Of a DNA stretch of 37,743 nt, positions 22,435-31,852 are shown in pieces. Source of the stretch: Methylobacterium radiotolerans JCM 2831. Lineage in GTDB: Bacteria; Pseudomonadota; Alphaproteobacteria; Rhizobiales; Beijerinckiaceae. The notes under the pieces were generated by a model that saw only the letters and a list, made by a program, of their open reading frames with translations, was not told the DNA's origin and ran no database searches. A program made the position numbers and the translations under genes. Location: NCBI RefSeq assembly GCF_000019725.1, contig NC_010517.1, positions 1-37,743 of the forward strand. The letters are read 5' to 3'. Numbering within the stretch: the first letter of the stretch is position 1; every line of letters starts with the position of its first letter.

Positions 22435-23250
22435 ATGTTTGCAGACGAGATCCGCCGCGCCATCGAGGCGGCGAGCCGAATCGCCCTGCCTCAGGTGACA
22501 GCGCAGCTGTGGCGCGCGTTCGGGGACGGACACATCACCGAGGCCGAGGCCGAGCGCCTCTCCGTGCTGATCGAGACGCGCACGCTCACCGGGAAAGCAG
22601 CTCGTGTCGGCTCACCAGCGAGCCCGGAAGAGCCGCAGTCGGCCGAAGCTGCGGATACCCCTCAGGTCCTCCCAGGACGCGCTAGGCGGTCGGTGGGCTC
22701 ACGCCCGCGCACGGATGCCTCGATGGAGCGCCGCCGCCGCTGGGCGGCCTCCGGGCGGCTGCCGCCGGGTCTGGCGGCTCGGTTCACCCTGGCCGAGCAG
22801 GCGGTGCTGGCGCTGGTGGCGGCCGAGACCACCCGCCGGGGCGATTGCCGCCTCGCCGTCGGCCACCTCGCGGCGATCGTCGGCGTGGCCGAAACCACCG
22901 TGCGCAACGCCATCCGCGAGGCGGGCAAGCTCGGGCTCCTCACCGTCGAGGAGCGGCGCATCACCGGCTTCCGCAACGACACCAACATCGTCCGCATCGT
23001 CGCGCCCGAGTGGACCGCGTGGCTGCGCCTCGCCCGCAAGACCCATCCCGCGCACCTGCCCCAGCAGGCAGCAGTGGCTGAGGGGGGAGGGTGCAAATCC
23101 CCAAAGCGCACGCATACTCAGGTTCTAATCCCGTTAGATTCGAGGATAACCCAACCCTCAAAAAGCTGCCGGAGGGCAGCGGACGACCTCGATCGTGCGA
23201 CACCTTCGAGAATCCAACAGGGTGGTGGAAAGGCCAGAGCCATGCGCTGA
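22435..23250 (+). CDS. Winged-helix protein, likely plasmid/island replication or control protein
   Basis: This 271-aa protein belongs to a type I associate with rhizobial plasmids and islands, usually annotated only as helix-turn-helix. Residues 1-50 are a helical region rich in acidic residues (ITEAEAERLSVLIETR). A linker follows, then a conserved core beginning MERRRRWAASGRLPPGLAARFTLAEQAVLALVA and a winged helix (LAAIVGVAETTVRNAIREAGKLGLLTVEERRI) that ends RIVAPEWTAWL. The C-terminal 70 residues are polar. Location after a string of hairpins and beside parA, the RHH partner and a FinO-type protein suggests a replication initiator or its regulator. This is inference; no initiator-specific motif is certain. 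Confidence 0.75.
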   Translation: MFADEIRRAIEAASRIALPQVTAQLWRAFGDGHITEAEAERLSVLIETRTLTGKAARVGSPASPEEPQSAEAADTPQVLPGRARRSVGSRPRTDASMERRRRWAASGRLPPGLAARFTLAEQAVLALVAAETTRRGDCRLAVGHLAAIVGVAETTVRNAIREAGKLGLLTVEERRITGFRNDTNIVRIVAPEWTAWLRLARKTHPAHLPQQAAVAEGGGCKSPKRTHTQVLIPLDSRITQPSKSCRRAADDLDRATPSRIQQGGGKARAMR

Positions 23251-23534
23251 CGGTCTGAGACCAGACGGTCTGACGAACGCCCCTCCACCATCACAGCACC
23301 ATCGGCTCACCGGCACACAGCCGGCCGATCACCTGCGACCGCACGGGTCCGCCGACACGCTGACGTGCGTCGCACGTTGGCACGGCGGTCGTCTGTCGCT
23401 GGCCGCCTCTGATTTCGTTTCCCGATGCCGCGTGTCCGGCCGCACCGCACACACCAAGCCGATCCAGCATCACCGTTGCAGACGATTTCGGTGAGCCTGT
23501 CTGAGGCCCACGATGCTAGCCGCGGAGTGAAGCG
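23251..23534. other. Intergenic region after the winged-helix gene
   Basis: This stretch of about 280 bp is GC-rich with no gene I can support. It could hold an origin, but I see no iterons or AT-rich unwinding element. Confidence 0.4.
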
Positions 23535-23633
23535 ATGGCCCTGAAGGGTTTCTCCCGCGCGATGATCGTCGCGTTCGGGTGCGGTCTTGTCATGACTGTA
23601 GTCGGCTCGGCCGGTGTCCTGCTCGGCCTGTAG
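23535..23633 (+). CDS. 32-aa single-span membrane peptide
   Basis: From ATG 23535, with GGAG seven bases upstream, a 32-codon gene encodes MALKGFSRAM followed by one hydrophobic helix (IVAFGCGLVMTVVG) and SAGVLLGL, then TAG. A basic N-terminus followed by a single membrane span is the layout of small regulatory or toxin-like membrane peptides. It lies 24 bp before the convergent end of the FinO-type gene. The good ribosome binding site and composition make it credible despite its size. Confidence 0.5.
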   Translation: MALKGFSRAMIVAFGCGLVMTVVGSAGVLLGL

Positions 23634-23656
23634 AGAACACATGGGCCGTAGCCGCT

Positions 23657-24148
23657 TCAGGCCGGTTGGCGGTCCACATCCGCGGGCACATCCTTGCCGG
23701 CGGCCGCCGGTCGGTCCGGCTGCAATTGCGCGGCCCGCCGCTCCGCAAGGATCCGGTCCCGGTACGCGCGCACAGTCTTGAACCGCGTCCGCGCGCTCCC
23801 GCGGTGCTCCGCGCTCACCGGCTCCACCGGATGGCCGGAGAGATCGTAGCGCCAGGCTACGGGCCTGCCCTGGGCAAGCAGGTAGCTCAGGCCGAGGCAG
23901 TACACGCGTACGGCCTGCCTCAGCTGCTGCGGCGTCGTCTCGGGCCGGGCGAGCGGCGTGAGCGCCTGCAGGATCCCGAGCACCAGCGGCCGGACCGCAT
24001 CGCCGGGTGCGCTCGGGAACACGAGCGGCCGCTCGCGCAGGAGGGCGCATAGCTCGGCGGCGCGGGACACCTCATAGCGGCCCGCTACGACCGTAGCGGC
24101 TTTGGGCTCGATGGCCGGAGCGGGTGTAGTGATCGGTGCGTCGATCAT
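23657..24148 (-). CDS. FinO/ProQ-domain RNA-binding protein
   Basis: This is a 163-aa protein with a FinO/ProQ RNA-chaperone domain. The pattern runs from VFPSAPGDAVRPLVLGILQAL (the F...P.PL..GI block), through LRQAVRVYCLGLSYLLAQG, to RYDLSGHPVEPVSAEHRGSARTRF, which corresponds to the R-x-DL-x-G-x-P...V block of ProQ. The C-terminus is basic and disordered. ATG 24148 (MIDAPITT) is preferred over 24256. FinO proteins stabilise antisense RNAs that control plasmid transfer or replication, and ProQ binds structured sRNAs. A row of RNA hairpins lies about 1.3 kb away, so a target within this module is plausible. Confidence 0.8.
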   Translation of the reverse strand: MIDAPITTPAPAIEPKAATVVAGRYEVSRAAELCALLRERPLVFPSAPGDAVRPLVLGILQALTPLARPETTPQQLRQAVRVYCLGLSYLLAQGRPVAWRYDLSGHPVEPVSAEHRGSARTRFKTVRAYRDRILAERRAAQLQPDRPAAAGKDVPADVDRQPA

Positions 24149-24592
24149 GGCGTCGAGGGTAGCGCCTCCGTCCCCAACGGCAAAGGTTTTTGCCGTCAGC
24201 CGAACCGCTCCGACGAAGGTCGACTGCGGTCTGGTTGCGGCGGGGCAGCCGGTCACCCGTCAGCGTGGAGACGCTGAAGGCGGCTCCGGTCGCCTTTGGC
24301 GAGTAGAGCCCGGCCCGCAGGGTTCAGCCAACCGTATCGTGTGTCAGGCGCGTCGCGTCATCCTGGGTTGAACACCAGTCATCCCACAGCCATCTAAGCG
24401 CGACATTTTGTCCGCGGCGCGCGGCGACCCTGCATATATTCAACTCCTGATAGACAAATCAGCACTGAACTAAAACCCGAGATCGTTATCAATAACAAAT
24501 ATCACATTCATGAATGAAATTTAAGTTCCGTCATCCAATGAAGCATTTATGCTCAAATAACGCTCTAATCGAGCGATAGAGGGGGAATTGAC
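24149..24592. other. Intergenic region with AT-rich promoter for MucR paralogue 3
   Basis: The left half is GC-rich without a gene. From 24430 to 24570 it becomes strongly AT-rich (TGCATATATTCAACTCC, then TTATCAATAACAAATATCAC, then TTCATGAATGAAATTT), as expected for MucR/Ros-bound promoters. ATATTCAA at 24436-24443 matches the repeated element upstream of paralogue 1. Confidence 0.5.
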
Positions 24593-25036
24593 ATGAACGG
24601 AAGCTACGCTGGCAGCAGCCATGTCGATTGCAACACTCTCACCACCAGAGTGATCGCGGCGTTCGTCTCTCATAATCACGTCGCCGCCTCGGATGTGCCG
24701 TCTCTGATTGCATTGACGCATGCGGCTATTGCCAGCCTTCAAACCGCCGGGTCGTCGACCGCGCCTGGGACCGTCAAGGCGACACCGGCGCAGATCCGGG
24801 CGTCGATCACCTACGAGGCGCTGATCAGCTTCGAGGACGGCAAGCGCTACAAGACGCTCAAGCGGCATCTGACGGCGTGCGGTCTTACGCCGGAGACGTA
24901 CCGGGCGAAGTGGGGCCTGCCGAACGACTACCCGCTGGTGGCCCCTGGCTACGCTGAGAAGCGGTCCCGGATCGCCAAAAGCTTGGTGATGCCCCGATAT
25001 CAGCGCGATCCGGCTCCGGAGGCTGAGGCCGCCTAA
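24593..25036 (+). CDS. Ros/MucR family transcriptional regulator, paralogue 3
   Basis: This 147-aa protein starts at ATG 24593 behind GAGGGGG. The N-terminal helical region (VIAAFVSHNHVAASDVPSLIALTHAAI) precedes the family core ATPAQIRASITYEALISFEDGK and RYKTLKRHLTACGLTPETYRAKWGLPNDYPLVAPGYAEKRS. As in the other two copies, the first zinc Cys is replaced by Phe, and the His two turns after RHL is absent, so classical zinc binding is unlikely. A long terminator-like stem follows and is abutted by an IS256 element. Its targets are unknown; relatives control surface polysaccharide and conjugation. Confidence 0.92.
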   Translation: MNGSYAGSSHVDCNTLTTRVIAAFVSHNHVAASDVPSLIALTHAAIASLQTAGSSTAPGTVKATPAQIRASITYEALISFEDGKRYKTLKRHLTACGLTPETYRAKWGLPNDYPLVAPGYAEKRSRIAKSLVMPRYQRDPAPEAEAA

Positions 25037-25050
25037 CGGACGAAATGCGA

Positions 25051-25094
25051 GGCCGAGGGCACGGGCGTAGCTCTATGCGAACAGGCCCTCGGCC
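25051..25094 (+). terminator. Terminator-like stem after MucR paralogue 3
   Basis: GGCCGAGGGC (25051-25060) and GCCCTCGGCC (25085-25094) form a perfect 10-bp stem around 24 bases. It starts 15 bp after the gene and ends exactly where the IS256-type inverted repeat begins. Confidence 0.6.
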
Positions 25095-26494
25095 GGAGCT
25101 ATGCAGGAATTTAGGTGACGGAGGCGGTCAGGCGGCGCGGTGATCTGGGCTCGCGGTGACCTCGGTCCCATCGCGGAAGATGACGCCGGCCACGACCTTC
25201 GGCAACTGGTTTTCGCCCTTCGGCCGCCGCCAAGTCTTTGACGCCGCCATCACCAGCTTGAACACCATCAGGTTGGCGGTCGTGGCCGAGAGCGCCCCCT
25301 TGGTCCGGACCGTGCGATGGCGGACGGTGGCGAACACGCTCTCGATCGGGTTCGAGCTGCGCAGGTGGTCCCAGTGCTCGGCCGGGAAGTCGTAGAACGC
25401 CAACAGCCTGTCACGATCCTTGGTCAGGCAGGCGGCGGCCCGAGGGTACTTGGCCCCGTACTTCTCGACGAAGACCGTCAGCGCCGCCTCGGCCGCCGCC
25501 CGGGTCGGCGCGCCGTGGATCTCGCGCAGGTCCGCCTTCATGGCCGCCTGGACGGACTTCGGCACTTTGTCGAGCACGTTGGCTGCCTTGTGAACCCAAC
25601 ACCGCTGGTGAGCGGTGCCGGGGAAGACCTCGTCCAGCGCCCGCCAGAAGCCGAGAGCGCCGTCGCCGACCGCGATCTCGGGCGCGATCGACAGTCCGCG
25701 CTGCTTCACGTCGACGAGCAGCTCGCGCCAGCTCTGGGCACTCTCGCGCACACCCACCTGGAACCCGACGAGCTCCTTCTTGCCCTCGGGCGTCGCCCCG
25801 ATCAGCACGAGCATGCAGTCTGCCTGCTCGGCCATCCGCGCCTGCAGATAGACGCCGTCAGCCCAGATGTAGGCATAGCGGCGCGCGGAGAGATCGCGGC
25901 CCTGCCAGCGGACGTACTCATCCGCCCACGTCGCCGTCAGCCGGGCGATGACGGCCGGCGACAGGTTCGGGGCGTCACGACCCAAGAGGGCGGCCAGCGC
26001 CTCCTGGAAGTCGCCGGTCGAGATGCCGCGCAGGTACAGCACCGGTAGCAGCGCATCCAGGCTGCGGGTGCGCCGCGCCCACTTCGGCAGGATGGTCGAG
26101 GTGAACCGGACCCGGTCCTCAGACCCGCTCGCGCCGCGGTCCCGGACGCGGACCCGCGCGACCGGCACCGGGCCGATGCCGGTCTGGATCTCACGCTCCG
26201 GCCCGTGGCCGTGCCGCACCAGCCGCGCGCGTCCGTCCGGCAGCCGCAGATCCTGTATCGCGCTCAAGAACGCGTCCGCCTCCATCTCGACAGCCTGGGC
26301 GAGCAGACGGCGGGCGCCGCTACGCAGCACCTCGGTCAGGGGATCGTCGAGGTCTTCGGGATGACGAAGTCGGACGACGTTGGTAGGTGTCTCCATGGCG
26401 TATCGCTCTCACTGAGAGGTTCTGGCAGGCTCGACACCCGCCTCGATACGCCGCCTTCAACCCACCGTTGTCACCCAATCTCCCGCATAGCTCC
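25095..26494 (-). mobile_element. IS256-family insertion sequence
   Basis: This about 1.4-kb element has 25-bp imperfect terminal inverted repeats: GGAGCTATGCAGGAATTTAG... at the left (25095-25119) and its complement at the right (26470-26494), about 21 of 25 matching. It carries one transposase gene on the minus strand. No clear 8-9 bp target duplication is seen at these borders. Confidence 0.88.
25128..26396 (-). CDS. IS256-family (mutator-type) transposase
   Basis: This is a complete 422-aa DDE transposase. Catalytic residues are Asp180 (YIWADGVYLQ), Asp245 (AVGDGALGFW) and Glu352 (SSNPIESVFATVRHRT), with the family CWVHK motif between the second and third (HQRCWVHKAANVL). The N-terminal region LLAQAVEMEADAFLSAI is typical of the family. 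No frameshift or truncation is visible, so the element may be active. Confidence 0.96.
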   Translation of the reverse strand: METPTNVVRLRHPEDLDDPLTEVLRSGARRLLAQAVEMEADAFLSAIQDLRLPDGRARLVRHGHGPEREIQTGIGPVPVARVRVRDRGASGSEDRVRFTSTILPKWARRTRSLDALLPVLYLRGISTGDFQEALAALLGRDAPNLSPAVIARLTATWADEYVRWQGRDLSARRYAYIWADGVYLQARMAEQADCMLVLIGATPEGKKELVGFQVGVRESAQSWRELLVDVKQRGLSIAPEIAVGDGALGFWRALDEVFPGTAHQRCWVHKAANVLDKVPKSVQAAMKADLREIHGAPTRAAAEAALTVFVEKYGAKYPRAAACLTKDRDRLLAFYDFPAEHWDHLRSSNPIESVFATVRHRTVRTKGALSATTANLMVFKLVMAASKTWRRPKGENQLPKVVAGVIFRDGTEVTASPDHRAA

Positions 26495-27722
26495 TCCCGG
26501 CCCGGACCTGAGGCGAGCCGGGGTTGAGCATACCGGATCCGCAGGCTTCTCCTTGTCGGGACGATGCTACCAGCCTTGAGCGGCGCTGTGTGGGACGGCT
26601 CGAGGTGTGGATTATGTCCTGCTATCCCCCCGTCCTTCTCGTTGCGCTTCCTGGGGCAGCTTATTGACGGCTTGCATCCCCGACCGTGACGCGCCTGGTT
26701 GTCGGATGCGGGCTCTCGTTGTCAGCACACACCACGCACCTCCGGAGGGCCATTCTCGGCCAGAACCCATAAAAGCGAATGTTGCGAAGCCACTTGGGCT
26801 GGCCAGAGATGGGATCGATCGCCGACTTCAGGCCGACGACCGGACGCGCGAGGGTCGAGGCGATAACGATGCCGATATGAGGTGATCAGGGGCGCGACAA
26901 CGGTCCGATATGCCCCACATACGATCTGCCTCGACGCACGAGCATAGGCGCGACAGCCGCGCCGTATGCCGGACGCAAGAGATTGTGATGCCTTGAACAG
27001 CTCGGCCATAGTCCGGGGCATAGAGCAACACGACGACGGGCAGAACGCTGGCGCGATGCGCGCAGATCGTCCGATATGCTCGAGCCAAGGCCGGCAGAGC
27101 CCGAACACGAATGGAAGGCAAACCGGAGCTAAGTCGATCGACATCCGGGGGACGACCCGACTCGAGGTCCGAAGTGGCTGGCCGCATCACACCGTCCGAG
27201 GAGGAAGGGGAAGGTGGACCCATCGGGTGATGTGGGCTGATTTTTGCCGGTCGTGCCGGCGACCAGATCCTGGGCTGTGCCAATAGGGTGAGGCGATGAT
27301 GGCGGCACGGGTGTGCCGGTGTTTTTGCCGGTTCGGCTCGATCGGATGGAGCACCACTGCTCCCCGCACCTTCAGTGCGTGTGGTGTGATGCCCTTCCTT
27401 CTGCCGTCCCGCCTACCGTGCCGCTACCGTCTTCTACCGCCTCTTGCTGGACCCGACCGTACCCTGCCGTGCCCTGTCTTCACCGACGTGCGACGTCGCC
27501 GTTCAGGCCGAGACTGGATCCGGCGAGGCCGCCACCCATCCGACGCGCCGTCTCGCGCAGTGGCGGGAAAGCTGCGGCCACGCCGAGCCACTGAAGGCCC
27601 CAGGGTGCCAGTCCTTGCCAGTGCGTTTGCCAGCGGTCTGCCATGAGTTTGTGGTATCACACCACACGCACTGAAGTGTCTGTCGTCCCGTAGACCCGCC
27701 GAGGAACCCGGCTGCGCGGACG
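26495..27722. other. 1.2 kb without a convincing gene
   Basis: None of the open frames here looks protein-like. Two patterns stand out. Between 26870 and 27090, elements like GCGCGACA...CCGATATGC recur with variation (near 26890, 26950 and 27050). A pair of 24-base inverted repeats lies at 27370-27393 and 27653-27676. The region may be decayed genes or a non-coding functional stretch of the mobile segment. Confidence 0.45.
27370..27676. repeat. Long inverted-repeat pair flanking a 259-bp core
   Basis: The left arm (27370-27393, CTTCAGTGCGTGTGGTGTGA...) and the right arm (27653-27676) are complementary at 23 of 24 bases. The core between them has no gene. The right arm overlaps a dyad TGTGGT-ATCAC-ACCACA (27650-27666). 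It could be a MITE-like element or paired protein-binding sites. Confidence 0.55.
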
Positions 27723-27760
27723 GAATCGCGCCGGGTTTCCCGGAGGCCGTTTGGTTTGGG

Positions 27761-28989
<1,229 letters not shown>

Positions 28990-29038
28990 GGCTCCATCCT
29001 CTCAAGAGTTGGAGCCTCCGGAAATCCCGGGGCGGTTC

Positions 29039-29549
29039 AGACAGGGTCGGGATCCTCGCCCGTCCGCTCGAAGCGCAGCAGACCGAAGCATCCTGCAGCA
29101 ACTTGAACCATGGCGATGTGTTTCAGAGTGCTCCAAAACGCTCGCAAAGAATCGAAAATGTTCTCTGCACACCTGTGCACCAACGGTGCGGGAGCGTCCT
29201 GAGGACACCGGCTTCGACCTGGATGCCAAAACCGCCAGCCTCGGCCCTTTCGCATAAGGGCAGTTTATGGGACGCGGCGCCGCGATCCTGCAGCCGTTTT
29301 CGATCCACTGCGCTGAGAAGGGTCCGCTTTCTGGCGGCTGATGGGGCATAGGCCTACGACGGGATTGGGTGGAAAACGGTCCGTCCGCTCCGGGGCTGAG
29401 GCGTGTCGATAGCTGACATTGGTAGACTATGCCGCCTTCTCGAAAACGATAGGGAAACGAGAAGATTGACTACCCTGCTGGCCTGAAGCCACCCCTTTCG
29501 CGATTCATCCGCGGTCGCCGCGGCACGTTCAGACTCGGTACGAAACCTG
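29039..29549. other. Intergenic region with repeat fragments
   Basis: There is no supportable gene between the IS3 element and the AraC gene. The part from 29300 to 29400 has dispersed-repeat-like blocks (AGAAGGGTCCGCTTTCTGG, GGGATTGGGTGGAAAACGG and GTCCGTCCGCTCCGGGG). Confidence 0.5.
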
Positions 29550-30329
29550 ATGGCGAGCGCTATGCAATGGGCGGTCAGACACTACGGGACCGAGGTGATG
29601 CGACATCACCATGCCTACCATCAGGTCGTGCTCCCGTATGTAGGCCAGCTTGACATTGAAACGAACGGTCAAGCGGGTTTTGTGGCCGGCAGCGTCGGTT
29701 CATTCGTCGCCGCAGGCTCTGATCATAGCTTCCATGGTCGGAGCGACAGCGCCTGCATCGTCCTTGATATACCGCATATCTCGGCAGAAGACGCGGCCAA
29801 CACTGAAGATATGCCGACTTTCTTCGCGATCGGCCCGGACATTCAAGGATTGATAGATTATATGAAATATAGCCGGTCGGACGACTTCACGCTACGGCTT
29901 CGCACGGCTTGGTCAGAACTGCTTCTCGCGCGACTCGCCGAGCAGCGCATCGTCTTACCCGGCCGCGAGCGGCTGGCAGTCAGTCGTGCCGTAGCCTTCA
30001 TGCGCGAGCGGCTGGCCCAGTCCATTGGTGTGCGCGACATAGCGCGCGCTGCCGGCACCAGCTCGAGCCGCTTGCATGAGGCCTTCGTTCGGCAACTTGG
30101 AACGACGCCCCATGCCTATCTGGTGGCGCTTCGGCTTGATGCGGCCGAACGGATGCTTGCCGACCCCAGCCTGTCGATTGCCGAGGTCGCCATTCGGAGT
30201 GGCCATTTCGACCAGAGCGCGCTCGGCCGTGCTCTGCGGCGCGAGCGCGACACCACGCCCGCAATGCTCCGTCGCGTACTTCGCGGCGGCACGGGAGGAA
30301 ATGCTCAAACTCCGAAAGAGCGGTCCTAG
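29550..30329 (+). CDS. AraC-family transcriptional regulator
   Basis: This 259-aa regulator has an N-terminal cupin-like sensor domain (HHHAYHQVVLPYVGQLDIE, then GSFVAAGSDHSFHG) and a C-terminal AraC DNA-binding domain. The latter has two helix-turn-helices: IGVRDIARAAGTSSSRLHEAF and LSIAEVAIRSGHFDQSALGRAL. The His residues early in the sensor suit a small-molecule ligand. The EamA exporter starts 53 bp downstream in the same direction, so it probably controls that gene. This resembles AraC/exporter pairs that respond to amino acids or related metabolites. ATG 29550 fits; no strong ribosome binding site is seen. Confidence 0.92.
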   Translation: MASAMQWAVRHYGTEVMRHHHAYHQVVLPYVGQLDIETNGQAGFVAGSVGSFVAAGSDHSFHGRSDSACIVLDIPHISAEDAANTEDMPTFFAIGPDIQGLIDYMKYSRSDDFTLRLRTAWSELLLARLAEQRIVLPGRERLAVSRAVAFMRERLAQSIGVRDIARAAGTSSSRLHEAFVRQLGTTPHAYLVALRLDAAERMLADPSLSIAEVAIRSGHFDQSALGRALRRERDTTPAMLRRVLRGGTGGNAQTPKERS

Positions 30330-30382
30330 ACGCATTTCGGCCAGTCATGCTTCGGATCCCTTCCGGTTAAGGGATTTCGAAG

Positions 30383-31306
30383 ATGACCGTTGGGACACGG
30401 CATAGGGCGACGGCGATCGGGCTGGTCGCGATCGGGTTATGGGCTGGGCTCGCCCTGTCTACCGTGGCGGCTCGCGGCGTTCCTCCATTCGAGCTGCTTG
30501 CCCTCTCGTTCGGTGTTGCGTTCGCCAGTGGTCTGGCCGTGCTCGCGGCGCAGGGGCGCGATGCGCTAGCCAGATTGCGGCAGCCGATCGTGCCTTGGGC
30601 GACCGCCTTCGTGGCGATCTTCCTCTATCACGCGCTTTATTTCTTTGCGTTGGCGACGGTCCCGCCCGCGCGGGCGAGCCTGATCGCCTACCTTTGGCCA
30701 TTGCTTATCGTGGTATTCGCGGCGTGGGTGCCTGGGGGTGAGCGCCTCCGGCTGCATCACCTCGGCGGAGCGGCGCTCGGATTTCTCGGCGTGGCGATCC
30801 TTTTCGCCGGGCGGCAGGACAACGCGGCAACCGCAACGAACCAAATAGGCTATCTGGCCGCTCTCGGCTGCGCAGTAATCTGGGCAGGCTACTCGGTGGT
30901 CAACCGGCGCTTCGCGGATGTGGCGAGCGAGATGTTGATCGGCGTATGCGGCGTGGTCGCGCTTGCTGGGGCGGCGGTGCACTTCATGGCGGAGACGAGT
31001 GTCGCGCCCAGCGGATCGCAGTGGTTGGCGATCCTGTTCCTTGGCATCGGCCCGACTGGGCTTGCCTTCCTCGCCTGGGACCATGCGACCAAGCATGGCG
31101 ACATTTCACTCTTGGCGCCGATGTCCTACCTCGCCCCCCTCGTATCGACGCTTCTGCTGGTTCTTACCAATCAGGCCCCCGCAACCGTGGCTGTGGGTCT
31201 GTCTACCATTCTGGTCGTTCTGGGCGCTGTCCTAGCCAGTCGGGGCGGGGGGCCAGGTACGTCCGCAGGCAGAGCCGGAACGGCCGCTTCCGGTGATACG
31301 GGGTGA
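30383..31306 (+). CDS. EamA/DMT-family transporter
   Basis: This 307-aa inner-membrane exporter has ten hydrophobic segments in two EamA repeats. The first repeat includes ALYFFALATVPPARASLIAY, the typical end-of-helix motif (PxxASLIxYLWPL), and the second LAFLAWDHATKHGDISLLAP. The YLWPLLIVVFAA pattern resembles the YddG aromatic amino acid exporter branch, but substrate specificity cannot be confirmed. It follows the AraC regulator by 53 bp. The C-terminal 20 residues after the last helix are Gly/Ala-rich and probably unstructured. A dispersed-repeat copy follows the stop. Confidence 0.92.
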   Translation: MTVGTRHRATAIGLVAIGLWAGLALSTVAARGVPPFELLALSFGVAFASGLAVLAAQGRDALARLRQPIVPWATAFVAIFLYHALYFFALATVPPARASLIAYLWPLLIVVFAAWVPGGERLRLHHLGGAALGFLGVAILFAGRQDNAATATNQIGYLAALGCAVIWAGYSVVNRRFADVASEMLIGVCGVVALAGAAVHFMAETSVAPSGSQWLAILFLGIGPTGLAFLAWDHATKHGDISLLAPMSYLAPLVSTLLLVLTNQAPATVAVGLSTILVVLGAVLASRGGGPGTSAGRAGTAASGDTG

Positions 31307-31318
31307 GCTTGAAAACGG

Positions 31319-31381
31319 CTGGGTTGGGTCGGTAGCCGTAGGACCGCTTGGGGTGGATTTCCGCCGGTCCGCTTCTGGGCC
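31319..31381 (+). repeat. Dispersed intergenic repeat, copy 5
   Basis: This well-preserved copy has GCTGGGTTGGGTCGGTAGCCG, cut here to GGGTTGGGTCGGTAGCCG, then AGGACCGCTTGGGGTGG, then CCGGTCCGCTTCTGGGC. It lies between convergent genes (EamA exporter and GNAT). Confidence 0.75.
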
Positions 31382-31405
31382 ATCTCCCCCCATAAATGGC
31401 CATTG

Positions 31406-31852
31406 TCACCTGAGCGGTATCGCGAACCGCTGTTTCGACACGCCAAGTGCTCCAGTTTGCAGGTAGAAACGGATGGCGTCTGTGTTCCAGGATGGCGTCT
31501 GCCATTCGAGGCGATCGACGCCTTCGGCCCGCGCGAGCTTCACCACCGCATCGAAGAGTTGCTTGCCGTTGCCCCGCCCGCGCGCGCTCGCCGCGACGAA
31601 GAGGCAATCGAGGTGACCATAGGGTCGCCCTCGCCAGAGCGAGAAGTCAAATGTGACCGCCGCGTAGCCGACGGGTGCGGTATCCCCATCGGCCACCAGC
31701 AAGCGCGTCGGCGGGCTGTCAGCCGAAAGGATCGTGTGGAGTTCGTGAAGCGACAGCGGGGCAACCTCGCGCTCGAATGCGGCATGCGCCTGAACCAGCC
31801 CGAGGATGGCCGTCGCATCGGACGCCTCTGCTTCCCGGACCCGAGCACTCAT
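31406..31852 (-). CDS. GNAT family N-acetyltransferase
   Basis: This 148-aa acetyltransferase starts MSARVREAEASDATAIL. The acetyl-CoA loop is ARGRGNGKQLFDAVV (R-G-x-G-x-G/K type) after LDCLFVAASA. The C-terminus WQTPSWNTDAIRFYLQTGA is motif B. It resembles the diamine/L-amino-acid acetyltransferase subgroup, but the substrate is unknown. Its ATG overlaps the rhodanese stop by four bases (ATGA), so the two are coupled in one operon that runs away from the FtrA-type regulator. Confidence 0.9.
   Translation of the reverse strand: MSARVREAEASDATAILGLVQAHAAFEREVAPLSLHELHTILSADSPPTRLLVADGDTAPVGYAAVTFDFSLWRGRPYGHLDCLFVAASARGRGNGKQLFDAVVKLARAEGVDRLEWQTPSWNTDAIRFYLQTGALGVSKQRFAIPLR

Noticed and set aside
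26870..27090. Iteron array based on the recurring CCGATATG element
   Set aside because: Only three or four loose matches with irregular spacing; insufficient to call iterons.
26607..27660. Several open frames of 60-150 codons between the IS256 and IS3 elements
   Set aside because: None has a start signal, conserved motif or credible composition, and they overlap each other on both strands.
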